64,000 nt of DNA from UBA2287 sp964479665 (GCA_964479665.1 CAYZNN010000007.1:1-64000), one strand, 5' to 3'; positions 36,375 through 46,599 are shown, counted from the stretch's first letter. Program-made: numbers and translations. The notes: generated by a model not told the origin, from the sequence alone.

Positions 36375-36547
36375 AGGTTGTTTTTTTAATGGTAAAAGGT
36401 TTGTACCATAAACAATTGTCCAATAAAAATATGAACTTGCCTGAATTAGAGAACTGAATGATGCATTAATTTTTTCAATAATGATGTAAATCATTAGTGA
36501 AAAGTTTTTTGTTCAGTAAAAAGGACTGCTAAAGAGGGTTTAAATCA

Positions 36548-38044
36548 CTACCGAATTAGCATTTCAAAATCCACATCGAGGGGTTGGCCATTTACCAAAT
36601 CGTAAAGCGTAAGCTTGCGCATGTTGTAATAGAATGTCCAAAAGTTTCGCATGGCTGCAATGTAGCGATCGCGGGCTGCATCGCGTTCGGTTTGTGCTAC
36701 ATTCAGATCGAGCACATCGATTTTTCCAATAAGGAACCGTTCTTTGGTTACATTGTAGCGGCTTTGAGCAATGCCATCGGCTTTAGTGGCCAGGAGAAGC
36801 TGGTCATCCTGCATGTTGAACTGCATTACCTTCAGGAACACATCCTGCTCAAAGTCGATAACCGACTGTTCAATAGTGGTTCGAACCACTTCGCGGTTCG
36901 ATTGGGCCATTTTAACACGACCACGCCCCAAGCCCCAGTCGAGTATTGGCATGGTTACCCCAATTCGTAAACCCTGCTGGTCCATGGGATGCCTGTATGC
37001 ATCGGGAAGATCCGATGATTTTTGGGTGAGTCCGTACGATGCATTCAGGTTCATTCGAAACCCTCTGTCGGCAAGGGCTTGTGCTACATTCATGTTAGCT
37101 TCGGCCAATCTACGTTCAAAATTCACCATTTGAGGGTTATTGGCTTTTGCCAAACCGAGTACATCCTGATATTTTAGTTCAATACGAGGAAAGTCGGCGG
37201 GAACAATCAGTTCAAGGTCGAACTGATCGTTTAATCCTAGGAACGATTTCAAACGGAATTTCTTAAGTTGCAGGTCAACCTCGGCTTCGTTTACCGAACT
37301 ACCTGCATTTAGGAAACTCAACTCCATTTGAAGCAGTTCATTTTCCGCTATAGTTCCAATATTGTAGCGCCCCTTAGCTATTTGGAATAGGGTATCGGTA
37401 TTGGCAAAGTTTAGTTTTGACGTTTTTAGGTTTTGTTGAGCCAGTATTAGGTCGAAGAACAACCTAACGGCCTCGGCCGAAATGTTCTCCATCGACTCGA
37501 GATATGTTCTCTTGGCTTCAAGGTACTTAAGGGGCTCAACCCTTTTCTTCCATTTTAAACGGTTGAACCCAAAAATGGGTTGTTCAAATCCAATGCGAAC
37601 AGGTTCCGACATGTATGTGGTGCCCTTCCGACTGAAATCGTCTACCCTTTCGAGGTTCGATTGGGCAAAAATTCTACCTCCTGTAAGGCCAATATTCTGA
37701 TTGAGAGTAATGCCAACCGAAGTGCGATTTGTGTTTTCTTCAACGTAACGGTAGCTCGAATCGACAGTTGAATAAACTTCGGTAAGCCTTCGGTTGAAAT
37801 TGGGCAATGTGCCCGAAAACGATAAGCTTGGTAGGTACTCTGCCTCAAAGGTTCGGTGCTCCCAGTAGGCGGCCCTAAACTGATGTTTGGCTAACACCGA
37901 CTGGGGCGAATTCTCCTTGGCCATAGTAATGACTTCGCTGAGAGATAGTTTGTTAACAAACACTTGTGCTGAACTTTTAGTGCTAATTAGCAAGCAAGCA
38001 GTAAATGCATGAATTATAAGCCTATTAAGCCTTGAGTGCCTCAT
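36548..38044 (-). CDS. TolC-family outer-membrane efflux protein
   Basis: A 498-residue exported protein with a signal peptide ending TKSSA before Gln-Val. It has the two long alternating helical segments and repeat architecture of TolC family channels (LSEVITMAKENSPQSVLAKH, NNPQMVNFERRLAEANMNVA, RDRYIAAMRNFWTFYYNMRK), with the usual family length. No adjacent membrane fusion or inner-membrane pump gene is in the window, so its partner is elsewhere. It starts 174 bases upstream of the porin gene and probably uses a separate promoter. Confidence 0.85.
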   Translation of the reverse strand: MRHSRLNRLIIHAFTACLLISTKSSAQVFVNKLSLSEVITMAKENSPQSVLAKHQFRAAYWEHRTFEAEYLPSLSFSGTLPNFNRRLTEVYSTVDSSYRYVEENTNRTSVGITLNQNIGLTGGRIFAQSNLERVDDFSRKGTTYMSEPVRIGFEQPIFGFNRLKWKKRVEPLKYLEAKRTYLESMENISAEAVRLFFDLILAQQNLKTSKLNFANTDTLFQIAKGRYNIGTIAENELLQMELSFLNAGSSVNEAEVDLQLKKFRLKSFLGLNDQFDLELIVPADFPRIELKYQDVLGLAKANNPQMVNFERRLAEANMNVAQALADRGFRMNLNASYGLTQKSSDLPDAYRHPMDQQGLRIGVTMPILDWGLGRGRVKMAQSNREVVRTTIEQSVIDFEQDVFLKVMQFNMQDDQLLLATKADGIAQSRYNVTKERFLIGKIDVLDLNVAQTERDAARDRYIAAMRNFWTFYYNMRKLTLYDLVNGQPLDVDFEMLIR

Positions 38045-38115
38045 ATGTTGATTTTTTTAAGTTGCAATATTGTAACGCCGTTTTTTTAATTAATTGCAAA
38101 GTTTTCCATTCCTTA

Positions 38116-39249
38116 TTATTTTAACCAATCTTCGTGATTGAAAATATTAATTACCTCAAAAGTTGAATCGGGGTAGGTTTTTATCCACTGTGTGGGCGTT
38201 TTTTTGTTTTTTTCTTTCCATTTAAACTCGTAACCATACAGTTTTCCTTCCCTTTCCTCTACCCAATCAATCTCCTGTTGTTCGTAGGTTCGCCAAAAGT
38301 AATTGTTTGATGGTATTCGTTTGTACTCCTGGAATTTCAATCTCTCGCTAATCATGTAGTTTTCCCAAAGTTGGCCTACGTCGTTTCTGTATTCAATTGA
38401 GTTGAAATTTGCTATAACAGCATTCCGAATCCCATTGTCGAGAAAATACCACCTTGCATTTTTTGTAATCTCTTTGCGTAAGTTTCGGCTGAATCCTTCC
38501 ACTCTGTGAAGTATGTAAACTTTGCTGAGCAAATCGAGATACTTTTCAACCGTATTTTTACTAATGCTCAATTGCTTACCCAATTCCTGCATCGATACTT
38601 CACCGCCAATTTGGAATGCGATTAAACGAAGTAGATTGAAAATTTTATGTGAGTTTTTTATGTTGTCGTATGCCAGAATATCTTTCAGCAAGTAAGAACT
38701 GACCATTTCATTTAAGTACTCAATCTTGTCATGCCTGTTTGGGAGTTGGAGTAATTCGGGGTAGTTACCAAATATTAACCTTTCTTTTACTTTATCTCTT
38801 TTCGATATTTTGTCTTCTATTTGATTATACTCCCTTTCAGATAATGCGAATAGATTAAACGAATATTTTCTGCCGGTTAAAGGTTCTCCTGCTTCCTGTT
38901 TTATATTGAAAGACGAAGAGCCCGAAATGATTATTCGCAAGCCCTCAATTTCATCAATCATCAACTTTAGTTTGAGACCAATGTCTGGAATCTTTTGCGC
39001 TTCATCAATATATAATAACTTATAGGTTCCTAAAAGTTGCTTATAGTTTTCAGCGGACCTTGTTGCAAGTTTGTCGTGTACATTTATGTCCTCGCCATTA
39101 AGAATTATTGAGGGTTCCCCAATTTTCTCCAATATTTTTTTTACCAAAATGGTTTTACCTACCCTTCGGGCACCAAAAATTAAAACTACTTTGTTGGGTC
39201 GTAACTTTTCTATAACGCTATTCTCGAGTTCTCTTGCTAAGTATTGCAT
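38116..39249 (-). CDS. AAA ATPase with DUF4143 domain
   Basis: A 377-residue ATP-binding protein. The Walker A is GARRVGKTILVKK (residues ~26-38), the Walker B LLYIDEAQKI, and sensor 1 IIISGSSSFNI. A winged-helix stretch follows (IGGEVSMQELGKQLSISKNT), then a C-terminal DUF4143 nuclease-like domain (YFWRTYEQQEIDWVEER, GYEFKWKEK). Such ATPases are widespread, often patchily distributed, and of unknown role. The gene is AT-richer than the flanking der/era/valS group, hinting at horizontal acquisition. A short inverted repeat (CGTCA and TGACG, 39256-39271) lies right before the start and might be an operator. Confidence 0.85.
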   Translation of the reverse strand: MQYLARELENSVIEKLRPNKVVLIFGARRVGKTILVKKILEKIGEPSIILNGEDINVHDKLATRSAENYKQLLGTYKLLYIDEAQKIPDIGLKLKLMIDEIEGLRIIISGSSSFNIKQEAGEPLTGRKYSFNLFALSEREYNQIEDKISKRDKVKERLIFGNYPELLQLPNRHDKIEYLNEMVSSYLLKDILAYDNIKNSHKIFNLLRLIAFQIGGEVSMQELGKQLSISKNTVEKYLDLLSKVYILHRVEGFSRNLRKEITKNARWYFLDNGIRNAVIANFNSIEYRNDVGQLWENYMISERLKFQEYKRIPSNNYFWRTYEQQEIDWVEEREGKLYGYEFKWKEKNKKTPTQWIKTYPDSTFEVINIFNHEDWLK

Positions 39250-39377
39250 AATACCGTCAGTTTAATGACGAAATTTACATTAATTCTGTCACTAAGTCAA
39301 GTGAATGGCACAAAATATTACACTTTCAGGGGTTTGATAAGTTGTTCCACTGAGAGTTTAAAACCTTTTTGAATAGA

Positions 39378-40682
39378 TTACTTCTGCCTAAAAAATATTT
39401 GCATGGGAACTCCGCAGAAATCGAAATGCTCGCGCAATTTATTTTCTAAATATCTGCGATAGGGATCCTTAATGTACTGCGGCAAATTGCAGAAGAAAGC
39501 AAACGAAGGGGCATGGGTTGGTAGCTGAGTAGCATACTTTATTTTAACCTGCTTACCTTTGAATGAGGGTGGAGCGTACATGCCAACAACCTCTTGGGTA
39601 AACTCGTTTAGTTTAGAGGTTGAAATTTTCCGCTTACGGTTCTCGTAAACTCGCATGGCTTCCTCGAGAATTTTATGAATGCGCTGCTTTGAAAGTGCCG
39701 ATGCGAAAACAATGGGTACATCCTGAAAGGGTGCTAGCCTTTTTTTAATAAGTTCGGTATACTCCTTCGATGTTTTGGTTTCCTTTTCAACCAAATCCCA
39801 CTTGTTAACAACCAGAACAACCCCTTTGCGGTTTTTAATAATTAGATTGAAAATGTTCATGTCCTGCGCTTCGAGACCCAGGGTTGCATCTACCAGCATA
39901 AGGCATACGTCGGACGATTCGATGGAGCGAATGGAGCGAAGTACGGAGTAGAACTCCAAATCTTCCGAAACCTTTGCTTTACGGCGTAAGCCGGCTGTGT
40001 CGATTATAAGGAAGTTGTGCCCAAACTTATTGTAATGGGTATCAATGGAATCGCGCGTGGTGCCTGCAATGGGAGTTACAATATTTCTCTCTTCACCAAT
40101 TAGGGCATTAATTAGCGACGACTTTCCAACATTAGGTCGACCAACAACTGCAATACGCGGAATGTCTAAGGTTTCTTCTTCCTCTTCGAGAGGAAAGGGT
40201 TTAACAAGTTCGTCGAGCAGATCGCCAGTGCCACTACCATTCATAGAGGAAACGCAGAATGGGTCGCCAAGGCCTAGTTTGTAAAATTCGAAAGCATCCT
40301 GGTGTCGTTTGCTATTGTCAACCTTGTTTACAACCAGAATAACTCGTTTTTGGCTACGCCGAAGGAGATTGGCTACTTCAATATCCATGTCGGTAATTCC
40401 ATCCACAACATCAACAAGAAATAGGATGGCATCGGCCTCCTCAACGGCTAGGCTTACCTGTTTGCGAATTTCTTCCTCAAAAATATCCTCGGAGTTCACA
40501 ATGTAACCTCCTGTATCGATTACCGAGAATTCCTTCCCGTTCCAATCGGATTTGCCATAAATTCTGTCGCGCGTAACACCCGCCACTTCGTCAACAATAG
40601 CCTGCTTTTTACCCACTAAGCGATTGAAAAGAGTCGATTTCCCCACGTTGGGCCTGCCAACTATTGCTACAATTCTTCCCAT
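39378..40682 (-). CDS. der: Ribosome-associated GTPase Der (EngA)
   Basis: A 434-residue protein with tandem GTPase domains. The first has GRPNVGKSTLFNRLVGK and DTGGY, the second GRPNVGKSSLINALIGEE and DTAGLRRK, and both have NKVD/NKWD specificity motifs. The C-terminal KH-like domain (residues ~350-434, ending PMQIFFRQK) is present. It acts in 50S ribosome assembly. It follows era by 11 bases in the valS - era - der run. Confidence 0.96.
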   Translation of the reverse strand: MGRIVAIVGRPNVGKSTLFNRLVGKKQAIVDEVAGVTRDRIYGKSDWNGKEFSVIDTGGYIVNSEDIFEEEIRKQVSLAVEEADAILFLVDVVDGITDMDIEVANLLRRSQKRVILVVNKVDNSKRHQDAFEFYKLGLGDPFCVSSMNGSGTGDLLDELVKPFPLEEEEETLDIPRIAVVGRPNVGKSSLINALIGEERNIVTPIAGTTRDSIDTHYNKFGHNFLIIDTAGLRRKAKVSEDLEFYSVLRSIRSIESSDVCLMLVDATLGLEAQDMNIFNLIIKNRKGVVLVVNKWDLVEKETKTSKEYTELIKKRLAPFQDVPIVFASALSKQRIHKILEEAMRVYENRKRKISTSKLNEFTQEVVGMYAPPSFKGKQVKIKYATQLPTHAPSFAFFCNLPQYIKDPYRRYLENKLREHFDFCGVPMQIFFRQK

Positions 40683-40693
40683 TTTTCGTTGTT

Positions 40694-41575
40694 TTACTGT
40701 AAATATCCAAATTTTTTAAGCTTCTTATCGTCGTTGCGCCATTCGTTATCCACCTTCACATAAATTTCGAGGAATACTTTTTTCTCTAAAAATGCTTCCA
40801 GGTCCTTTCGTGCTTCCTGTCCCACCTTTTTAAGCATTTTGCCCTGATGGCCAATAATGATTCCTTTCTGCGTTTCGCGGGCAACATATATGATTGCCCT
40901 AATGCGGTCGATGGTTTTCTCCTCCTTGTACTCCTCAATGGCCACCTCAACCGAGTAGGGTATTTCCTTTTGGTAGTTGGTCAGAATTTTCTCGCGTATA
41001 ATTTCCGATGCGAAAAAACGAAGCGTTTTGTCGGTTAGCGTTTCCTTTGGGAAATACTCGGGCCCCTCGGGAATTTTCCCAACGATTTTCTTCAGAAGAA
41101 TATCGAGGTTAAAGCCGTGAAGCGCCGAGATAGGAATTATTTCGGCCTGCGGAATGCTATTGTGCCAAAGTTCAACCAGTTTTTCGAGCTTCTCCTGATT
41201 GGCCAAATCGATTTTGTTGACAACCACAAAAATTGGTATTTTCAAATTCGATAGTTTTTGTACGTACTCCTCGTTACGCAGGGGTGTTTCAACGGTATCG
41301 GTAACAAAAAGCACAATATCGGCATCCTCAAAGGCCGAAGATACAAATCGCATCATCGATTCCTGCAACTTGTAAGCAGGTTTTAGAATGCCCGGTGTGT
41401 CGGAGTAAATAATCTGAAAGTCGGGACTGTTTACTATCCCCATTATTCTGTGCCGGGTGGTTTGCGCTTTACTTGTGATAATGGAAAGCTTCTCGCCCAC
41501 CAATGCATTCATTATGGTCGATTTACCCACGTTGGGGTTCCCTACAATGCTTACAAATCCCGATTTATGGCTCAT
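40694..41575 (-). CDS. era: Ribosome-associated GTPase Era
   Basis: A 293-residue GTPase needed for 16S rRNA maturation and 30S assembly. G1 is GNPNVGKSTIMNALVGEK, G2 lies in SKAQTTRHRIMGI, G3 is DTPGILKPAYKLQ and G4 is NKIDL. The C-terminal KH domain contains IIIGHQGKMLKKVGQEARKD. The length is typical. It is cotranscribed with valS (6-base gap) and der. Confidence 0.96.
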   Translation of the reverse strand: MSHKSGFVSIVGNPNVGKSTIMNALVGEKLSIITSKAQTTRHRIMGIVNSPDFQIIYSDTPGILKPAYKLQESMMRFVSSAFEDADIVLFVTDTVETPLRNEEYVQKLSNLKIPIFVVVNKIDLANQEKLEKLVELWHNSIPQAEIIPISALHGFNLDILLKKIVGKIPEGPEYFPKETLTDKTLRFFASEIIREKILTNYQKEIPYSVEVAIEEYKEEKTIDRIRAIIYVARETQKGIIIGHQGKMLKKVGQEARKDLEAFLEKKVFLEIYVKVDNEWRNDDKKLKKFGYLQ

Positions 41576-41581
41576 TTTAAA

Positions 41582-44206
41582 CTACTTTAGTGCTGCTAAG
41601 CGCTCCTCAATTACCTTTATCTTTTCCTCTGCATCGGCCTTCTTCTTGCGTTCAATGTCAACCACATTGGCTGGTGCGCTATTTACAAAACGCTCGTTGC
41701 CAAGTTTTTTCATTACGCTTTCGAGGAAACCCTGAGCGTACTTGAGTTCTTCGGTTAGGCGAGCAAACTCTTCGTCGTTGTTAACAAGACCCTGAAGCGG
41801 AACAAAAAACTCGTCGGATTTAACCATGAAACTTGCGCTACCCTCAACCTTTTCGGTTGTTGTGTGCAATTTACTCAATCCCGAAAGTTTTACAATAACG
41901 CTTTGGATGCCGTTGAGCGACTGCGCCGATGTTCTGGCGTAAAGTTCCAAACTTTGCTTATTGGGAATGTTCTTCTCCTGACGAATGGTGCGAACACCTG
42001 CAACCACCTCCTTCATTAAATCGAACTGCGCAATTAGCTCGGCATTGTAGGGCTTCGCCTTGGGCAATTGGGCCACCATAATGCTTTCGCCCTTTTTACG
42101 GGGCTCAATGAGCTGCCAAAGTTCCTCGGTAATAAAGGGCATAAAGGGGTGAAGGAGGCGAAGCATTTTGTCGAAAATATCGAGAACCTCACGATGCGTT
42201 TTAGCATCGATTGGCGCTTGGTATGCGGGTTTTACAATTTCGAGTAGCCACGACGAGAATTCGTCCCAAAACAGTTTATAAACTGCCATCATGGCCTCCG
42301 AGAGGCGGTGCTTGTCGAAATGGTCGTTAATTTGCTCAATTACGCGGCTTAACAGGTTGTTAAACCATTCGATTGCCCTTGCCGAATGCTCGGGTTGCGG
42401 TATGCTTTCATCTACATTCCAGCCTTTTACTAGGCGGAATGCATTCCAAATTTTATTGCAGAAGTTGCGTCCCTGCTCGGGCAAGCTGTCGTCGTAAAGC
42501 ACATCGTTGCCTGCAGGCGAGCAGAGCATCATGCCCATGCGCATTCCGTCGGCACCAAATTGCTTCACCAAATCGAGCGGATCGGGACTGTTACCCAACG
42601 ATTTGCTCATTTTGCGGCGCTGCGCATCGCGAACAATTCCTGTAAGGTAAACATCGTGGAATGGTTTTTCTCCAATGTACTCGTAGCCAGCAATAATCAT
42701 ACGGGCAACCCAGAAGAAAAGAATTTCGGGAGCCGTAACCAGAATATTGGTTGGGTAGTAGTACTTAATGTTTTCGTTACTGGGGTTGCGAATTCCATCG
42801 AAAACCGAAATGGGCCAAAGCCACGAACTGAACCATGTGTCGAGCACGTCCTCATCCTGCCTTAGTTGGGCAAGGGTCAGGTTAGCATTTCCGCTTTTCT
42901 GGCGAGCCAGCTCCAGCGCTTCAGTTTCGTTTTCGGCAACCACATAACCACCCTCGGGTAAGTACCAAGCAGGAATTCGATGTCCCCACCAGAGCTGACG
43001 CGAAAGGCACCAGTCCTTCACGTTTTCCATCCAATGGCGATAGGTGTTGACAAACTTTGGCGGATGCAATTTAATGTCGCCATTCATAACCGAATCGAGG
43101 GCGGGTTTTGACAGATCCTTCATTTTAAGGAACCACTGCATCGAAAGCTTGGGTTCAATAACCGCTTCGGTGCGCTCGCTGTAACCAACCTTGTTTACGT
43201 AGTCCTCAATTTTCGCAACATTTCCGGCTGCTTCCAAATCTTTTACTATCACCTTCCGAACTTCGAAACGATCCATTCCAATGTAAAGTTGAGCAGCGGG
43301 GCTCATAGTGCCATCGTCGTTGAAAATATCAACGGCTTCGAGGTTGTGCTTTTCGCCCAGCATATAGTCGTTCACATCGTGCGAGGGTGTAACCTTTAGC
43401 GCACCTGTACCGAACTCCATATCAACATACTCGTCGAAAATAATGGGAACGCTACGCTTAATAAGCGGAACAAAAACTCGTTTGCCCTTTAGGTTGGCGT
43501 ATCGAGGGTCGTTGGGGTTAACGCAAACGGCGGTATCGCCCAGTATGGTTTCGGGACGAGTAGTGGCAATGGTTACAAAGCCATCCTCACCTTCGATAAA
43601 ATACCTGAGGTAGTAAAGTTTACTCTGAACCTCGCGGTAAATAACCTCCTCGTCCGACACGGCTGTTTTTGCCTGAGGATCCCAGTTAACCATTCGAACG
43701 CCTCGGTAAATATAACTCTTCTTGTGTAGGTCGATAAATACTTTGATAACACTTTCGCTCAGGCCCTTGTCCATTGTGAAAGCGGTACGCTCCCAGTCGC
43801 ACGAAGCGCCAAGTTTTTTAAGCTGTTCAAGAATAATACCTCCGTGCTTCTCCTTCCATTCCCATGCATGTTCGAGAAACTGCTCGCGGGTAAGGGTGTT
43901 TTTGTCAATTCCTTCGGCCTTAAGTTTAGCAACAACCTTTGCCTCGGTGGCAATGGAGGCATGGTCGGTGCCGGGCACCCAGCAGGCATTTTTGCCAAGC
44001 ATACGGGCACGACGGACTAGCACATCCTGAATGGTATTGTTTAGCATATGCCCCATGTGTAGCACTCCCGTAACGTTGGGGGGAGGGATTACAATGCAAT
44101 AGGGCTCACGATTGTCGGGAGTGGAATGGAAAAAGCCATTCTCCATCCAGTACGAGTACCATTTGTCTTCAACCTCGGCAGGGTTGTAACGTGCAGGAAT
44201 TTCCAT
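41582..44206 (-). CDS. valS: Valyl-tRNA synthetase
   Basis: An 874-residue class Ia synthetase charging tRNA-Val. The HIGH-type motif reads PPNVTGVLHMGHM near residue 45 and the KMSKS motif RRKMSKSLGNSPDPLDLV near residue 530. The CP1 editing domain between them contains TTRPETILGDTAVCVNP. The anticodon-binding domain and a C-terminal coiled-coil arm ending KIKVIEERLAALK are present, so the protein is complete. It is the first gene of the run with era and der. A hairpin terminator from the convergent-side gene lies 84 bases upstream. Confidence 0.97.
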   Translation of the reverse strand: MEIPARYNPAEVEDKWYSYWMENGFFHSTPDNREPYCIVIPPPNVTGVLHMGHMLNNTIQDVLVRRARMLGKNACWVPGTDHASIATEAKVVAKLKAEGIDKNTLTREQFLEHAWEWKEKHGGIILEQLKKLGASCDWERTAFTMDKGLSESVIKVFIDLHKKSYIYRGVRMVNWDPQAKTAVSDEEVIYREVQSKLYYLRYFIEGEDGFVTIATTRPETILGDTAVCVNPNDPRYANLKGKRVFVPLIKRSVPIIFDEYVDMEFGTGALKVTPSHDVNDYMLGEKHNLEAVDIFNDDGTMSPAAQLYIGMDRFEVRKVIVKDLEAAGNVAKIEDYVNKVGYSERTEAVIEPKLSMQWFLKMKDLSKPALDSVMNGDIKLHPPKFVNTYRHWMENVKDWCLSRQLWWGHRIPAWYLPEGGYVVAENETEALELARQKSGNANLTLAQLRQDEDVLDTWFSSWLWPISVFDGIRNPSNENIKYYYPTNILVTAPEILFFWVARMIIAGYEYIGEKPFHDVYLTGIVRDAQRRKMSKSLGNSPDPLDLVKQFGADGMRMGMMLCSPAGNDVLYDDSLPEQGRNFCNKIWNAFRLVKGWNVDESIPQPEHSARAIEWFNNLLSRVIEQINDHFDKHRLSEAMMAVYKLFWDEFSSWLLEIVKPAYQAPIDAKTHREVLDIFDKMLRLLHPFMPFITEELWQLIEPRKKGESIMVAQLPKAKPYNAELIAQFDLMKEVVAGVRTIRQEKNIPNKQSLELYARTSAQSLNGIQSVIVKLSGLSKLHTTTEKVEGSASFMVKSDEFFVPLQGLVNNDEEFARLTEELKYAQGFLESVMKKLGNERFVNSAPANVVDIERKKKADAEEKIKVIEERLAALK

Positions 44207-44285
44207 ATAAACAATTAAGAATTACGTTTTTAAACAGAACGGCAAAAGTAACAAAAAAAGGGGGATTTTTAACTCATACTTAAAA

Positions 44286-44307
44286 GAAAATGGCCTTAAT
44301 TGGCCAT
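44286..44307 (-). terminator. Possible weak terminator after the hydF-linked gene
   Basis: ATGGCC at 44290-44295 pairs with GGCCAT at 44302-44307 around a TTAATT loop. On the minus strand it is followed by a T-rich TTTTCTTTT. The stem is only six pairs, so the call is tentative. Confidence 0.45.
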
Positions 44308-44365
44308 CCATTCTTTAAACTAAAGAGAATTTTAATGAATTAGTTGCACAGCTATGCAAGTTGAT

Positions 44366-45211
44366 TTACTTGTCGATTAAATGCCAAACGTACTCTTTTC
44401 GGTCTTTGCCCTCAATAGGCATGGCAATAACCACTTTGGGTTGCCGATTCAGTTTCTTTGGGCTAATAACTTGAATGCCATAGGTGTCGTTAATGTGAAG
44501 AAAGCGTTCGGCAAGGGTAATGGAGTCGACTAAAACCGATTGCTTCGGTTTTAGAATGAAACCGTTGTATGCTTTTAAAGTTGCCCATTGCCCCCCAAGG
44601 GGCACAAGGTTAACAACAACCTTTTTGCGGGTATTATTGGTCAGACGAAAAACAGTAAGGTAGGGGATAGCGCATTGTTCCACAGTTTGCTTGGGTAAGG
44701 GAGGAAGAGTTGGCTCTTTGTGTTCGGGTTGATATTGGGGATCGATAATTACTCGCAATACTGGCCGGCCATCGGGTCGGCTGTAATCTTCGTAGGAGGT
44801 CTGGTTTCCATTTTCGTCGAAACCTTGAATGGTATGATAGAACTGAATTCCCCCATCGGGAGCTGAACGATACTCAACCCTACTAACCTGTCCGTTAGGG
44901 TGGTACCTTAGCGAAACCGATGCATGGCCAGCAACCCTTCGCAGCTGATGGTTAGCAATAATTTTGCCCTGTGCGTCGAAGCAGGTCATGCGACCCCAGT
45001 AGCGGTTCTTGTCCCAACTTTCTACGGAAGATGGTTTTTTGTTGGCATGTAGGCATGTTGTTATAGTACTGTCGTTGCGTTCTGTGGTTTTACAATTGAG
45101 TTGAGCATGCGTAGTTGGGTTGATGAAAAGGAGCAACGCCAGTAAGGTTGTTAAGAATAGAAGATTGTATGGAATTGTTCTCAAGGGTTGCATTTTTTTG
45201 AGGTTTTGCAT
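44366..45211 (-). CDS. Exported unknown protein downstream of hydF
   Basis: A 281-residue exported protein with a signal sequence ending LFINPTTHA before Gln-Leu. Residues 75-150 contain short repeats of the MORN-like or RHS-like variant type (YWGRMTCFDAQGKIIANH, SLRYHPNGQVSRVEYRSA, GFDENGNQTSYEDYSRPDG). These often form beta-hairpin sheets in antitoxin- or surface-type proteins. A second domain (TVFRLTNNTRKKVVVNLVPL to the end) looks like a beta-sandwich. I do not recognise a family. The start is uncertain: ATG at 45211 or 45193, both before the signal peptide. It begins about 30 bases after the hydF stop and is probably cotranscribed with it, but a hydrogenase role is not evident. Confidence 0.62.
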   Translation of the reverse strand: MQNLKKMQPLRTIPYNLLFLTTLLALLLFINPTTHAQLNCKTTERNDSTITTCLHANKKPSSVESWDKNRYWGRMTCFDAQGKIIANHQLRRVAGHASVSLRYHPNGQVSRVEYRSAPDGGIQFYHTIQGFDENGNQTSYEDYSRPDGRPVLRVIIDPQYQPEHKEPTLPPLPKQTVEQCAIPYLTVFRLTNNTRKKVVVNLVPLGGQWATLKAYNGFILKPKQSVLVDSITLAERFLHINDTYGIQVISPKKLNRQPKVVIAMPIEGKDRKEYVWHLIDK

Positions 45212-45240
45212 AGGCAAATCCAGTGCCAAAATATGAGCGG

Positions 45241-46461
45241 TTAAAGGTACTCTTCTCCTCTATCGGCAAGTTTAACAAAGGGTGCTACAGCCCTTTGAAA
45301 AATACCCTGAACAAATGCTATGGTCATTCCAAAGTTAGTTACGGGAATGCCCGCATCGATGGCAGTTTTAAGCCTGCTGTGCAGCTGCTTACGTGTAATT
45401 ACGCAACCCCCGCACTGTACTACTAGAGCGTATTCTTTAATGTTGCGTGGAAGTTTATCGAGTCCGGCAACCACCTCATATTCAATTTTTTTTCCGGTGT
45501 AATTGCTAATCCATCGAGGGATTTTAACCCTGCCAATATCATCGCACGATACGTGGTGTGTACAACTTTCGAGCAATAGAACCCTATCTCCATTCTGTAA
45601 TTCCCCAATTTTTGGTGTGCCTTTAATATAGCTATCGAAATCTCCCTTAAGCCGCGCCAAAAGGATGCTAAAACTTGTAAGGGGTATATCCTTCGGAATC
45701 GATGCATCGGCCTTGGTGAATATTTGACTGTCGGTAACGGCAAGTGCCGGTTTTATTCCCGTTTTTCGCAAAAACACATCGACCTCACGCTCCTTGAGTA
45801 CTATAGCAATTGCATCGTTATCGAGCGCATCGCGAATGGTTTGCACTTGCGGCAGAATAAGTCTTCCGGCAGGTGCTTCCACATCAATAGGAGTAATGAG
45901 CAGCACAATATCGCCGTACTTCACCAGGTCGCCCAGCAGGGTAGGGGTTTTGTACGACGATTCGGGAATAGTATTGCGAATGACATCAATCAGCGTTTCG
46001 TAACCTATGCGTTGCGAGGCAGAAACGTTAAGGGCGTTAGCTTCGCCTAATTTGTCCGAAAGCAGAGGTGAAAGGGTTTCAACATCGCATTTGTTGTGAA
46101 CAACAATGTAGGGAGTATCGGATTTTTTAAATAAATCGATCAGTTTATCTTCAAATTCCCCCCAAATGTTATTGGCAATTACCAGAATGGCTAAATCGAT
46201 ATGGTTAATAGTGTCGAGAGTTTTGGCAATTCGCTTCTCGCCCAGTTCGCCCACATCGTCAATGCCGGCCGTATCGATAAGTATTACGGGGCCGAATCCG
46301 GTTATTTCGAACGATTTTTTAACAGGGTCGGTGGTGGTTCCAGCAAAGTCCGACACAATAGCAACGCTCTGTCCGGCTAACATATTTATTAGCGAACTTT
46401 TACCGTTATTCCTTCGCCCGTAAATGCCTATGTGAGGTTTGCTCTCTTTGCCTTTGATCAT
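45241..46461 (-). CDS. hydF: [FeFe]-hydrogenase maturation GTPase HydF
   Basis: A 406-residue scaffold protein on which the two-iron subcluster of the H-cluster is assembled before transfer to apo-hydrogenase. The N-terminal GTPase domain has G1 GRRNNGKSSLINMLAG, G2 SDFAGTTTDPV, G3 DTAGIDD and G4 NKCD. The C-terminal domain carries the iron-sulfur ligands in SCTHHVS (Cys and His) and QCGGCVI, matching the CxH...CxxC pattern of HydF, followed by NFGMTIAFVQGIFQRAVAPF. HydE and HydG are not in the window. It indicates a hydrogen-metabolising anaerobe. Confidence 0.95.
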   Translation of the reverse strand: MIKGKESKPHIGIYGRRNNGKSSLINMLAGQSVAIVSDFAGTTTDPVKKSFEITGFGPVILIDTAGIDDVGELGEKRIAKTLDTINHIDLAILVIANNIWGEFEDKLIDLFKKSDTPYIVVHNKCDVETLSPLLSDKLGEANALNVSASQRIGYETLIDVIRNTIPESSYKTPTLLGDLVKYGDIVLLITPIDVEAPAGRLILPQVQTIRDALDNDAIAIVLKEREVDVFLRKTGIKPALAVTDSQIFTKADASIPKDIPLTSFSILLARLKGDFDSYIKGTPKIGELQNGDRVLLLESCTHHVSCDDIGRVKIPRWISNYTGKKIEYEVVAGLDKLPRNIKEYALVVQCGGCVITRKQLHSRLKTAIDAGIPVTNFGMTIAFVQGIFQRAVAPFVKLADRGEEYL

Positions 46462-46599
46462 GAAATTTTTTTAACAAAGATAAAGTTAAAAAAGGGTAAA
46501 TAAGCAATTAGAATTATTGAACAACGTTTAATTAGTTTGAATGACTTTTATAACTTTATATTGTTTTGTCTTGTAATTTAACTTAATGAATAATTCAAA

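Noticed and set aside
38116..39249. Defence or toxin-antitoxin role for the DUF4143 ATPase
   Set aside because: Only the ATPase is present, with no partner gene; the family is widespread without a proven role.
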